From F23-B02 sp946405205 (GTDB taxonomy: Bacteria; Bacillota; Clostridia; Oscillospirales; Oscillospiraceae): a stretch of 64,000 nucleotides of DNA. Both the position numbers and the translations under genes were made by a program. Where the stretch lies: contig CAMJGL010000010.1 of assembly GCA_946405205.1 (NCBI GenBank), positions 17,307-81,306 on the forward strand. The letters run 5' to 3'. The notes beneath the pieces were generated by a model. It did no database searches, had not been told where the DNA came from, and saw nothing but the letters and a program-made list of their open reading frames with translations. This document shows, piece by piece, positions 50,687-59,267 of the stretch (its first letter is position 1; the number at the start of each line of letters is the position of its first letter).

Positions 50687-51847
50687 TCATGCCTCCACGG
50701 TGTGGGACAGGAGGTAATCGGTCAGCATTTTGCAGTAGCCCGGCTCCATATGCACGCCGTCGGGGGAGGCATCGTCGGGCAGGGTGCCGTTAGACGCAAC
50801 AGCCTCGAAGCCGTCGACGAAATACACCTGCTTGGCCTCGCACATGCCGAGGATTAGCCCGTTGAACATCTGCACCCTGTCGTTTGTCAGGTGCGCCTGC
50901 TCCGCCGTTGCCTTCGCGCCGACGGGCATGATGCCGATAACATATATCTGCGCCTCGGGGTGGGTCTGCTTTGCAAGGTCGACCATATCGCCGTAGTACT
51001 CGATGAACTTATCCGTATCGTACCAGCCGAGCTCGTTGAGGCCGGTCATCATGTATATCTTGCCGTAGGTGCCGCCCTGCAGCGCCTCGGAAACGGTGAC
51101 GGTGCCGGACGCGGTCTCTATATATGACTTCGTGAACACATCCGCGACCGTGAGCCCGACGTGGGAGAAGTCCGCGGCGTACTCAAACTTTGCGAAATTC
51201 ATTATGCCCTTCATGCGGGAGTCGCCGATGAAGGCCGCGTCCCTGAACCAGTCCTCGCCCTTAGGCTCGGACGCGGGCACGGGCTTTGAATAATCGTACT
51301 CGGGAACGGAGGCCTCCTGCGCGGCATAGAACTCCTCGGCGAGGGTCCTGGCGCCGTCGGCGTCGCCGAGCAGCTCCTGCATCTTATCGCGGACGGCCGC
51401 GGGGTCGGGCGCGACTATCATCACGGCGCAGTCGCCCTCGGTGAAAATGATCGCATTATTCAGCATCTCCACGCTTTCGGGACTGTAAAGCTCAAAGGAG
51501 GATATCAGCATCCGGCGTCTTGCGTCCAGAGCGTCGGTCAGGACCTTGACGTCCACGCCATCGGCCGCGACGAGCACGCTTATCTCCTCGGGGCGGGAGG
51601 CGGAGGAATAGGCTATGGCATAGTCCCTGACCTTATCGGTCTCTATGCCGTAATAATAATAAAAGCGGTTTGCAAAGCTCTCGTCATCCGCGGCCGCGAA
51701 CCGATCGGTGCCCTCAAGTCCGGTCGACTGCAGCGCCGCCGCCGTAAGATCCTTTGCGGAGATATCGATTTTTTTGCCGTCGCCGCCGCACGCGCAAAGC
51801 GACAGCAGGCATACTGCGGCAAGCAGTATGGCTATTGCTCTTTTCAT
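50687..51847 (-). CDS. lipoprotein with DUF4358-like and SGNH hydrolase domains
   Basis: The 386-residue protein has a lipobox (LLSLCAC, Cys about 20). Residues about 35-175 are DUF4358-like (YYGIETDKVRDYAIAYSS). Residues about 195-385 form an SGNH/GDSL hydrolase: block I 'FIGDSRMKGI' (Ser), block II Gly, block III 'MTGLNELGW' (Asn), and catalytic Asp/His in 'PDGVHMEPGY'. It probably removes acyl groups from an envelope glycan or lipid. The combination in one lipoprotein suggests coupling of an unknown sensing domain to esterase activity. It is monocistronic behind its own promoter. Confidence 0.85.
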   Translation of the reverse strand: MKRAIAILLAAVCLLSLCACGGDGKKIDISAKDLTAAALQSTGLEGTDRFAAADDESFANRFYYYYGIETDKVRDYAIAYSSASRPEEISVLVAADGVDVKVLTDALDARRRMLISSFELYSPESVEMLNNAIIFTEGDCAVMIVAPDPAAVRDKMQELLGDADGARTLAEEFYAAQEASVPEYDYSKPVPASEPKGEDWFRDAAFIGDSRMKGIMNFAKFEYAADFSHVGLTVADVFTKSYIETASGTVTVSEALQGGTYGKIYMMTGLNELGWYDTDKFIEYYGDMVDLAKQTHPEAQIYVIGIMPVGAKATAEQAHLTNDRVQMFNGLILGMCEAKQVYFVDGFEAVASNGTLPDDASPDGVHMEPGYCKMLTDYLLSHTVEA

Positions 51848-51877
51848 ATCTGCACCCCTAAAAATTGCTGTATTGAC

Positions 51878-51906
51878 AGGATATCAACCAAGGCCCCGCA
51901 GGTCAA
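51878..51906 (-). promoter_or_regulatory. promoter of the SGNH lipoprotein gene
   Basis: On the minus strand TTGACC (51901-51906), 17 bases and TATCCT (51878-51883). Confidence 0.6.
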
Positions 51907-51991
51907 CATAATTCTGTAACTTTTGACGCAAATTTTCCGACGAAAAAAGCGATGATATTTGTGCAACTTTACTGTAGAAAAATTCGGCGCC

Positions 51992-52501
51992 CTATATGTT
52001 GTGTTCCGCCTTTATCTGCGCATACAAATCGTCTCTGTTCTCGGGCGTTATGATGTAAAGCTCGCAGTCGGGATGGCGACGCACCGCCCTCAGAAATTCC
52101 GTGTTCTGCGCCTTGACGGCGGCAAAAACGCTGTAATTGCCTGATAAAATCCGCATCACCTCGCGCTGAAACACCGGCGCGGCGGACTCGAGCGTCCCTA
52201 TCTCGTCCATCACCACGAGGCTGCCCTCGGGTATGCCCCTCAGGCAGGACGCGGCAAGGCTGTCCATATATTCCGGATGCCGCTCGGTGCCCGCGTCGGA
52301 GATGCTCATGATGACCTGTGCGTCCGTGATGTTTTCCGGCGGCGAGGCGATGTCGTACAGGTAGACATAAGATTTCCCGTCGGCTCCCGCGGGCAGCCGC
52401 AGCGTTATGTATCCCCGCGGCGGAACGCCCATGTCCGCGACAAGCTTTCTTATCATTGTGGATTTGCCGGAATCAATATCACCGCAGAGCAGAATCTTCA
52501 T
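51992..52501 (-). CDS. THEP1-like nucleoside triphosphatase
   Basis: The 169-residue P-loop protein has Walker A GDIDSGKSTM and Walker B 'SLVVMDEIGTLE', the signature of the THEP1/NTPase_1 family. Members hydrolyse various NTPs in vitro, and their physiological role is unclear. The start at 52501 follows AGGAGAG. It is divergent from the cyclodeaminase-like gene, with which it shares a short promoter region. Confidence 0.82.
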   Translation of the reverse strand: MKILLCGDIDSGKSTMIRKLVADMGVPPRGYITLRLPAGADGKSYVYLYDIASPPENITDAQVIMSISDAGTERHPEYMDSLAASCLRGIPEGSLVVMDEIGTLESAAPVFQREVMRILSGNYSVFAAVKAQNTEFLRAVRRHPDCELYIITPENRDDLYAQIKAEHNI

Positions 52502-52526
52502 TTTTTCTCTCCTGTTGCAATTGCAC

Positions 52527-52555
52527 TTGATATGGCCTGTTAAATGATATACAAT
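52527..52555 (+). promoter_or_regulatory. promoter of the cyclodeaminase-like gene
   Basis: TTGATA (52527-52532), 17 bases and TACAAT (52550-52555). Confidence 0.5.
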
Positions 52556-52612
52556 AATAACACAAATACGACAAGCTTTCAACTTGTTGACGCTGAAAGG
52601 AGTTTGGAAATT

Positions 52613-53236
52613 ATGGCAGAAAAAATCAACATCGAAGATCTGATGCTCGAGACCTATGCCGACAAGAGCGTGAAGGCATACAGCGAGCTTATAGCAAAGC
52701 CCGACAGTATGTTCGGTCTGGGCTCTGCGGCCGCCGAGGCCGCGGCGAGCGCGGCTGCGCTGGCTCTGAAGGCCGTCAGGCTCAGCGGCTCCGACGCTCC
52801 TGAGGCCGTACACGCCGAGAAGGAGCTTGAGACCCTGCGCACCTATTTCCTGCACCTGCTGGACGAGGAAAATAAGGCAAAGAAGCCCCTTGACAAGCGC
52901 CTTGCCGCACACGCCGGCGACAGCGAGATCGAGGCGGCCTACCGCACCGCCTGCTGCATAATCGACGAGGTGTTCTATATGTCGATACGCACCGTTGAGA
53001 CGCTCAGCTCCGTCGCGGATAAGATCTGCCCCTGCGCGGCGCATTTCGCCTCCGCCGCCGTTCACTTCGCAAAGTGCGCGATGGATACCGTGCGCATCCA
53101 GAAGGCGGTCTATTCCACCAGAATGAACGAGCCGGTCTTTGCCCGCACCACCCGCCGCGAGCCGGAGATGGCCATCGAGAACAACGCCGAGCTGTTTAAC
53201 GGCCTCATCGCAAAATTCGAGGGCATGATAAAGTAA
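52613..53236 (+). CDS. cyclodeaminase/cyclohydrolase (FTCD_C) family protein
   Basis: The 207-residue all-helical protein fits the formiminotransferase-cyclodeaminase C-terminal family: 'MFGLGSAAAEAAASAAALAL' corresponds to the conserved 'PGGGSxAA' region, here altered to FGLGSAAAEA. Family members release ammonia from formimino-THF or act as methenyl-THF cyclohydrolases. The altered Gly-rich motif makes catalytic activity uncertain. The start at 52613 follows GAAAGGAG. It is monocistronic. Confidence 0.7.
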   Translation: MAEKINIEDLMLETYADKSVKAYSELIAKPDSMFGLGSAAAEAAASAAALALKAVRLSGSDAPEAVHAEKELETLRTYFLHLLDEENKAKKPLDKRLAAHAGDSEIEAAYRTACCIIDEVFYMSIRTVETLSSVADKICPCAAHFASAAVHFAKCAMDTVRIQKAVYSTRMNEPVFARTTRREPEMAIENNAELFNGLIAKFEGMIK

Positions 53237-53242
53237 ACGCTC

Positions 53243-53280
53243 AAAAATACGGACTGTCAGAACAGACAGTCCGTATTTTT
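53243..53280 (+). terminator. terminator of the cyclodeaminase-like gene
   Basis: AAAATACGGACTGTC and GACAGTCCGTATTTTT. Confidence 0.88.
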
Positions 53281-53373
53281 ACAGCTTTGCTCCGATTATT
53301 GAGCAGGTTCCGATTGACATCGCGCCGTATTTCAAATATTATGCTTACATCGAGCGGAAAGGATACCATTATT

Positions 53374-54075
53374 ATGAAGCTTAAACTGACCCGAATCCTG
53401 TGCCTTGTCCTCGTCGTTATGCTTTGCGCGGGGCTTCTTTGCGGCTGCGGCGGCAGCGATGAGCCGAAGGAGACTCCGGCAGCCTTCGATCCTGAGGCTT
53501 ACGTCAGGGGCGGCCTTGACGCGGTGTATCACGGCGTTTACTCCGACGAATACCTGAAGCTTCTCGGCGCCGACAGCGACAAGGGCTGCGCCGAGAGCTA
53601 TGAGCGCGGCATGGAGGTTAGCCTCGACGTGTTCGCGGGCTATTTCAACATCTCTACGGACGATTGCAGTGACGAGACCCGCGCCGAGCTTCTCGCGCTC
53701 ATGAAGGATATGTACAAATACGCAAAATACGAGGTGGGCGAGGCCTCCGAAAACGGCGGCGGCTACACCGTCAAGGTCACCGTTTATCCGATAGCCGCCG
53801 TGGCCGATGCCGCACGCGAGGACTATCCCGCCTTTGCCGGCGGCGCGGCGCAGCGTCTTGCCGACGGCGAGTTTGACAAGGGCGGCCTGAACTTCGAGGA
53901 CTGGTGGGCGCAGTCTATCGCCGACATGGTGAGGCTCCGTCTGTCGGCCAGGGAATACCTTGATCCCGTCGAGGTCTCGGTCGAGATATCGAAAAACGAC
54001 AGCGGAGCCTACATACTCAGCAGCGAGGCCCTGGCCGAGATCGACCGGTACATCGTCTCCTACCCCGCCGACTGA
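53374..54075 (+). CDS. lipoprotein of unknown function
   Basis: The 233-residue protein has a lipobox (GLLCGC, Cys about 25) and an acidic, Tyr-rich helical domain like many clostridial lipoproteins of the DUF5105 sort (AYVRGGLDAVYHGVYSDEYL). The assignment to that family is only by resemblance. The start at 53374 has AAAGGA ten bases upstream. It stands alone before repeat locus R5. Confidence 0.65.
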   Translation: MKLKLTRILCLVLVVMLCAGLLCGCGGSDEPKETPAAFDPEAYVRGGLDAVYHGVYSDEYLKLLGADSDKGCAESYERGMEVSLDVFAGYFNISTDDCSDETRAELLALMKDMYKYAKYEVGEASENGGGYTVKVTVYPIAAVADAAREDYPAFAGGAAQRLADGEFDKGGLNFEDWWAQSIADMVRLRLSAREYLDPVEVSVEISKNDSGAYILSSEALAEIDRYIVSYPAD

Positions 54076-54089
54076 CCCGGCGGCTGCCG

Positions 54090-54535
54090 GGGAGCGCCGG
54101 TGCTCGGCGCACGGCCAATTCGCATTCAAACCGTGCGTGTCGTTATTGCCGGTGCCCGACCTGTGATATTGGCAATTGTCGCTGTATTCCCAGTCAGGAA
54201 ATAAGCGGCAGCAGATTTAAACAAACACCTCATCCGTCGGCTCCGCCGACACCTTCCCCTCAAGGGGAAGGCTATATGGCTCTGAGCACCGGACGAGCGA
54301 TGCTCGCCCCTACAATGATGGGGTGTTCTTAAAATACGCTGCCGTAGGGGCGGCCATTGGCCGTCCGCCTGTGAAAATCCGCAGCGATGTGAAACAGAGC
54401 GCGAGTGCGGTAAAGATTTCTACAATATCACCGGTCGGGCAACCGCAATAACAACGACCTCCGCTCTCAAACCGATTTGCTTCCCGGCAGCCGCCGGTCG
54501 GGCTGACGCAATACAGATGCCCGCCATTTTCAGCG
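54090..54535. repeat. dispersed mosaic repeat locus R5
   Basis: One unit B (about 54290), one unit A (about 54345) and two unit C words (about 54430 and 54485). There is also a different repeat word, CCGTCGGCTCCGCCGACACC with CTTCCCCTCAAGGGGAAGG, which forms two small palindromes (54233-54275). No coding sequence is supported. Confidence 0.75.
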
Positions 54536-54541
54536 CGGATC

Positions 54542-54573
54542 AAAAAAGTTCCCTTTCACAAGGGAACTTTTTT
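54542..54573. terminator. terminator downstream of spoIID
   Basis: AAAAAAGTTCCCTT and AAGGGAACTTTTTT; works on both strands. Confidence 0.88.
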
Positions 54574-54601
54574 GCCGTGTAAGCGCTGCCTTACGAATTG
54601 C

Positions 54602-55567
54602 TCAGACCAGCGAGGTCCCGGGGTAGTAATGCTCCAGTATCTCCTTATAGTCCGCGCCGTCTTTTGCCATGGTGTTCGCGCCGTACTGGCTCATGCCGAC
54701 GCCGTGGCCGTAGCCCTTGACGGTGAACACAAATTCGCCGTCGCCGCGGCTTAGCTCAAAATCCGTCGAGCGCAGGGAGAACAGACTGCGCAGCTCGCTG
54801 CCGGTAAACTCCACCCCGCCTATCACGATGCTGTCCACCCTGCCGGAGGCGCTGCGCCTTACCTCGCCCACCCAGCCGTCGGCTGGACCCGTCATATCCG
54901 CCTCGGGCTTCAGGTACAGTATCGTGTCCCTGAAATCGATATCCGCGCTCCTGACGGTGGTCACGAAGTTCGGGACGGTCTCGGCGGTCTCGGGCGAATC
55001 GACGCTCACGAGATACGGCAGTCCGTTCCATATCGCGCCGCTGTCCTCGGTCGCGCCCTCGGAGGAGGAATGGAAGGCCGCGAGCGCGGGCTCGCCGTCA
55101 TAGCTCAGGTACTGCCCGTCCGTGGCCTCCACGGCGTCGGTTATTCTTTTGATGTAAAGCTCATAGTTTTCGCCCCAGCTCGCCATGAGCTGCTCGGGGC
55201 TCAGATACGCCTGACAGCAGTCGGGCGAGCTGCAGATATCCGCGTTATCGTGCCTGGGGCTCATAAGTCCGCGCTGGAGATAGCTTCGGGCGGCGACCGC
55301 CTGAGCCTTGAGCGCCTCAGGCTCAAAGGACACCGGCATCTCCGCCGCGAGGACGCCCGTCAGGTAGTCGAACACGCTTATCTCGCGCACCTGCTCTCCC
55401 TCCAGAAGCCTTATGCTGCGGGTCTTGTCCCCGGGCAGCGGCTCGGCGGTTTTCTGCGGCTCATCCGGCGTATCCGGCGGCGCGGCGGCCTTATCGAGCT
55501 TAAAGATCGCCGGCAGCGCAAGTACCGCAAGCGTCAGTATGAGCGCCGCGGCAAGCATTCGTTTCAT
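54602..55567 (-). CDS. spoIID: stage II sporulation protein D-like lytic transglycosylase
   Basis: The 321-residue protein has an N-terminal membrane helix and the SpoIID domain: 'VFDYLTGVLAAEMPVSFEPE' (catalytic Glu after AAEMP), 'ALKAQAVAARSYLQ' and 'GYGHGVGMSQYGANTMAKDG' near the end. SpoIID cleaves glycan strands during forespore engulfment. It also occurs in non-sporulating relatives as a vegetative amidase enhancer, and no other sporulation gene is seen here. Confidence 0.9.
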   Translation of the reverse strand: MKRMLAAALILTLAVLALPAIFKLDKAAAPPDTPDEPQKTAEPLPGDKTRSIRLLEGEQVREISVFDYLTGVLAAEMPVSFEPEALKAQAVAARSYLQRGLMSPRHDNADICSSPDCCQAYLSPEQLMASWGENYELYIKRITDAVEATDGQYLSYDGEPALAAFHSSSEGATEDSGAIWNGLPYLVSVDSPETAETVPNFVTTVRSADIDFRDTILYLKPEADMTGPADGWVGEVRRSASGRVDSIVIGGVEFTGSELRSLFSLRSTDFELSRGDGEFVFTVKGYGHGVGMSQYGANTMAKDGADYKEILEHYYPGTSLV

Positions 55568-55680
55568 TCGTTACCACTCTCCCCCGTGCAGGCTTGTACT
55601 TGACGGCAAAGCCAAATGAGTATAAAATCACTAAGCATAGAGCTTCGCTCTCTTAAATTTATTCCGACTGGACTGATACT

Positions 55681-56673
55681 ATGCCACACTTCAATAAAGA
55701 CGCCAAAGCTCCGCTCATCCTTACCTGCTATGTGTGCGCCCTCGGAGCCTTCGGAGCCTTTTTCCGCTGGCTGCAGATGCAGGTCGCGGCGGACGCCGAA
55801 ACGGGGATGATGAACCCCAGCGTTCTGAACTTTCTTGTTCCGCTCACGATAATATGCGCCGCCGTTGTGTTTTACCTGCGGCTGAAAAAGCTCGGCAGTG
55901 ACGGAAAGGTGCTGCCCACCGACTTTTACACCGCCCTGAAGGGCAGCTCGGTGCTCTGCCCCGTCATCTCGTGGGTGATCGGGGGCGTTACGGCCCTCGG
56001 CGGCGTTATCGCCATGCTGAACGTGTCCCTTGACGCGCTGCGCGGACTTTACACCGTCATCGCCGCTCTCGGCATACTCTGCGGCCTGAGCTTCCCGCTC
56101 ATCTGCGCCGCCGCGCACAAGCGCTACTCCCCGGGGCTCACGAGCCTGCTCATGACTCTGCCCATAATCATGTTCTGCCTTTGGCTCATCGCCTGCTACA
56201 AGGCAAATTCCAACAACCCCAATCTCTGGGCATACGCCATCGAGATCATCACAGTTTGCTGTTTGATCATCGCTTTTTACTACACGGCGGGCTTCCCCTA
56301 CGGCAAGGCAAAGCCGCGGTATGCCGCTTTCTTCTGCATGATGGGCGCCTTCCTCGGCATTGTTATCCTTGCCGACGGCCGGTATCTTGGGCTTCAGCTC
56401 ATGCTTTTGGGCAGTGTGGGCATGCTCATCATGGAAAACTGGCTCCTGATACAGAACCGCGTTGATAAGGCAGACGAGGCCGAAGCCGCTCCCGCGCCCG
56501 CTGACGGCGCGGAAAAGGCGGTTAAGCCCGCGCAGACCGATACCGCAGCCGATGCGGAGGACGTGCCCGAGCCCACGATAGAGGCTCCCACAAAGAAGCC
56601 GAAGTCCGGAGAGGCCAAAAGCAGGCTCGATTCCGAGGTCGACGCGATACTTCGGGAATACAAAAAACCGTAG
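55681..56673 (+). CDS. multi-pass membrane protein of unknown function
   Basis: The 330-residue protein has eight or so membrane helices (residues 10-260), followed by a Pro/Ala/Glu-rich cytoplasmic tail of about 70 residues. The tail ends in 'RLDSEVDAILREYKKP', a helix that could be a binding peptide. There is no clear Shine-Dalgarno sequence. It is divergent from spoIID. I do not recognise the family. Confidence 0.7.
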   Translation: MPHFNKDAKAPLILTCYVCALGAFGAFFRWLQMQVAADAETGMMNPSVLNFLVPLTIICAAVVFYLRLKKLGSDGKVLPTDFYTALKGSSVLCPVISWVIGGVTALGGVIAMLNVSLDALRGLYTVIAALGILCGLSFPLICAAAHKRYSPGLTSLLMTLPIIMFCLWLIACYKANSNNPNLWAYAIEIITVCCLIIAFYYTAGFPYGKAKPRYAAFFCMMGAFLGIVILADGRYLGLQLMLLGSVGMLIMENWLLIQNRVDKADEAEAAPAPADGAEKAVKPAQTDTAADAEDVPEPTIEAPTKKPKSGEAKSRLDSEVDAILREYKKP

Positions 56674-56681
56674 CTTACATC

Positions 56682-56720
56682 GAAAAACCGCGAAGCGCAG
56701 AATCGCTTCGCGGTTTTTTA
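56682..56720 (+). terminator. terminator of the membrane protein gene
   Basis: AAAAACCGCGAAGC and GCTTCGCGGTTTTTT. Confidence 0.88.
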
Positions 56721-56787
56721 TATGCGGAAGTACGCTATGATTGGGCAAACTTACAAAAATTATAATGTAAATTTATATGATATTTTC

Positions 56788-56824
56788 TTGACAAAGAGGC
56801 AAATACCTGTATACTGTATACGGA
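56788..56824 (+). promoter_or_regulatory. hydrogenase promoter with repeated GTATAC words
   Basis: TTGACA (56788-56793), 16 bases and TATACT (56810-56815). GTATAC occurs twice in tandem (56809-56814 and 56816-56821), overlapping the -10 and initiation region, a possible operator for redox control. Confidence 0.65.
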
Positions 56825-56853
56825 TTTTGTTTTTTAACGAGGAGGTGCCCGCC

Positions 56854-58380
56854 ATGCGTGGAATGGAGACCGGCAAAACGCGGATAAGACACGAGGTATT
56901 CACCGAAATAGCACGCCTTGCCTATGAGGGCGGAGACTACGCACGAAGCCTTGAGGAGCTTCCGTACAAGATCTGTCCCGGAGACCCCGACGAGATAGGC
57001 GCATACAAAAACAGCCTGTTCCTTGAGCGCGCCGTCGTAGGCGAGAGGCTTCGCCTCGCCATGGGGCTGCCCCTGCGTAAGCTCGGCGAGTACAACAACA
57101 TCTCCGACAGCGTCGAGGAGACTGTCATAGCCGAAAAGTACTATGATCCGCCCCTCATCAATGTGATAAAGTTCGCCTGCAACCGCTGTCCGGACAACGT
57201 CGTCACCGTGACCAACGGCTGTCAGGGCTGCCTTGAGCACCCCTGCATAGAGATATGCCCCCGCGGCGCCATCAGCAAGGTAAACGGCAAGGCGCATATC
57301 GACCCCTCCCTCTGCATCAGGTGCAATCAGTGCGCGAGCGCCTGCTCCTTCAGCGCGATAATACGTCAGGAGCGGCCCTGCCACAAGGCCTGCGGCGTGG
57401 GCGCGATAGGCTCGGACGAGCTCGGCAGGGCAAACATCGACTACGGCAAGTGCACCTCCTGCGGCCAGTGCCTTGTTAACTGCCCCTTCGGCGCGATAAG
57501 CGACAAGAGCCAGATCTTCCAGACCATCATGGCCATCAAGAGCGGAACGCCCGTATACGTCGTCCTCGCGCCCTCCTTCGTCGGCCAGTTCGGCCCCGAC
57601 GCGGTCCCCGAGAAGATGAAGGCCGCCTTTAAGCGCCTCGGCTTTGCCGACGTGTACGAGGCCGCCATCGGCGCCGACCTCTGCGTTATCGAGGAGGCCT
57701 CCGACTTCCTTAATGAGGTCCCCTCAAAGCACAGATTCATGGTCACCTCCTGCTGCCCCTCGTGGAGCGACATGGTCAAAAAGTTCTTCCCCGAGATGAA
57801 GGACAACATTTCCGTCGCCATGACCCCCATGGTGCTGACTGCGCGCTTCGTAAAGAAGACCCATCCGGGCTGCAAGGTCGTTTTCGTCGGCCCCTGCGAC
57901 GCGAAAAAGCTCGAGGCCAGCCGCCGGACCGTCCGCAGCGACGTCGACTTTGTTCTGACCTTTGAGGAGGTGCTCGGAATGTTAGCCGCCAAGGGCGTGG
58001 ACAGGGAGTGCATCCCCATGTCCGAGGCTGAGCCCCTTGAGCAGTCCGGCTCTGACGCGAGGATGTTCGCCGTCTCCGGCGGCGTTGCGCAGGCGGTCGT
58101 CAACGCGATAAAGTCCATCGATCCCGACCGCGAGGTCAAGGTCGCCAAGGCCACCGGCCTGAGCGAATGCCGCAAGCTGCTGCTCATGGCAAAGGAGGGC
58201 AAGTACGACGGCTATCTTCTCGAGGGCATGGCCTGTCCGGGCGGCTGCGTCGCCGGCGCGGGCACACTTCAGCCCATTGGCAGGTCCGCAAACGCCGTCT
58301 CCAAATTTGCCGAAAAGGCCCGCTACTCCTGCGCATACGACACGGAATACAAGGAATACCTCCCGCTCATCGAGGAATAA
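56854..58380 (+). CDS. [FeFe] hydrogenase, group B-like, monomeric
   Basis: The 508-residue protein has an N-terminal region with several Cys clusters (NRCPDN, 'GCQGCLEHPCIEICP', 'CIRCNQCASACSF' and 'CTSCGQCLVNCPFGAI') for about three to four [4Fe-4S] clusters. The H-cluster domain (about 245-500) shows L1 TSCCPSW, L2 'FVGPCDAKKLEA' and L3 'EGMACPGGCVAGAG'. L2 starts GPC rather than the MPC of group A, placing it in the less studied group B. It would exchange electrons with ferredoxin and protons/H2. No maturase (HydEFG) gene is in the window. The start at 56854 follows GAGGAGG. Confidence 0.9.
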   Translation: MRGMETGKTRIRHEVFTEIARLAYEGGDYARSLEELPYKICPGDPDEIGAYKNSLFLERAVVGERLRLAMGLPLRKLGEYNNISDSVEETVIAEKYYDPPLINVIKFACNRCPDNVVTVTNGCQGCLEHPCIEICPRGAISKVNGKAHIDPSLCIRCNQCASACSFSAIIRQERPCHKACGVGAIGSDELGRANIDYGKCTSCGQCLVNCPFGAISDKSQIFQTIMAIKSGTPVYVVLAPSFVGQFGPDAVPEKMKAAFKRLGFADVYEAAIGADLCVIEEASDFLNEVPSKHRFMVTSCCPSWSDMVKKFFPEMKDNISVAMTPMVLTARFVKKTHPGCKVVFVGPCDAKKLEASRRTVRSDVDFVLTFEEVLGMLAAKGVDRECIPMSEAEPLEQSGSDARMFAVSGGVAQAVVNAIKSIDPDREVKVAKATGLSECRKLLLMAKEGKYDGYLLEGMACPGGCVAGAGTLQPIGRSANAVSKFAEKARYSCAYDTEYKEYLPLIEE

Positions 58381-58401
58381 CGGAAAAACGCGTGATATGA
58401 C

Positions 58402-58435
58402 GATAAACCGCCGTTCGTTTGAACGGCGGTTTATC
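58402..58435. terminator. bidirectional terminator between hydrogenase and rsmI
   Basis: GATAAACCGCCGTTC and GAACGGCGGTTTATC with a four-base loop. Confidence 0.82.
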
Positions 58436-58439
58436 ATTT

Positions 58440-59267
58440 TCATTCATTCAGCGATGCATCGTACAGCTCGTTTGCGGAAAAGCCCGTCTCCGCCGCGGCT
58501 TTTTTGCACGCGGCCTTGCGGGACAGACCCTCTGCGCGGTATTTTCCCACAAGCTCGGCAGCCTCCTCGAGCGAAAAGCCGCTCACGGCCTCGGGCGCGC
58601 CCTCGATGACGAGCACGAACTCGCCCTTGGGCGGGAACTCGGTGAAATGCTCTATCGCCCCCGCGATATCCGTGCGCAGGGTCTGCTCGTGCAGCTTTGT
58701 AAGCTCCCGGCACAGCGATATCCTCCGCTCTCCCCCGAAGGTGTTTTTCATGTCCTCGAGCGTGCGCATGAGCTTATGCGGCGCTTCGTAGAAGATCATG
58801 GTGCGCCGCTCGGACTTGAGGCTCTCCAGATGCTCGCGGCGGCTCTTATTGGCCGTGGACAAAAAGCCCTCGAAGCAGAACCTGCCCGTCGGCAGAGCCG
58901 ACAGCGCGAGCGCGGATATGAGCGCCGACGGCCCGGGCACCGTCAGCACCTCGACGCCGCCCTCCGCGCACATGCGCACCAGCTCCTCGCCGGGGTCGGA
59001 TATCGCGGGCATACCCGCGTCGGTCACAAGAGCGCAGGTCTCGCCCGCCAGGATGCGCTCGAATATCTTCGCGCCCGAGGCGTATTTATTGTGCTCAAAA
59101 TAGCTCACCATGGGATTGCGTATCCCGAAGTGATTGAGCAGCTTCAGCGTGACTCTGGTGTCCTCGGCCGCGATGAAATCCGCCTCGCGCAGAGCGTCGG
59201 CGGCGCGGGGCGAGAAGTCGCCGAGATTGCCTATCGGCGTTCCTACAAGATATAGCTTTCCGCTCAT
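58440..59267 (-). CDS. rsmI: 16S rRNA (cytidine(1402)-2'-O)-methyltransferase
   Basis: The 275-residue SAM enzyme has the tetrapyrrole-methylase fold: 'LYLVGTPIGNLGDFSPRA', 'IAAEDTRVTLKLLNHFGI', 'LVTDAGMPAISDPGE' and 'VPGPSALISALALSALPT' are the conserved RsmI blocks. It modifies the ribosomal decoding centre. The gene overlaps the upstream methyltransferase gene by four bases. Confidence 0.95.
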   Translation of the reverse strand: MSGKLYLVGTPIGNLGDFSPRAADALREADFIAAEDTRVTLKLLNHFGIRNPMVSYFEHNKYASGAKIFERILAGETCALVTDAGMPAISDPGEELVRMCAEGGVEVLTVPGPSALISALALSALPTGRFCFEGFLSTANKSRREHLESLKSERRTMIFYEAPHKLMRTLEDMKNTFGGERRISLCRELTKLHEQTLRTDIAGAIEHFTEFPPKGEFVLVIEGAPEAVSGFSLEEAAELVGKYRAEGLSRKAACKKAAAETGFSANELYDASLNE

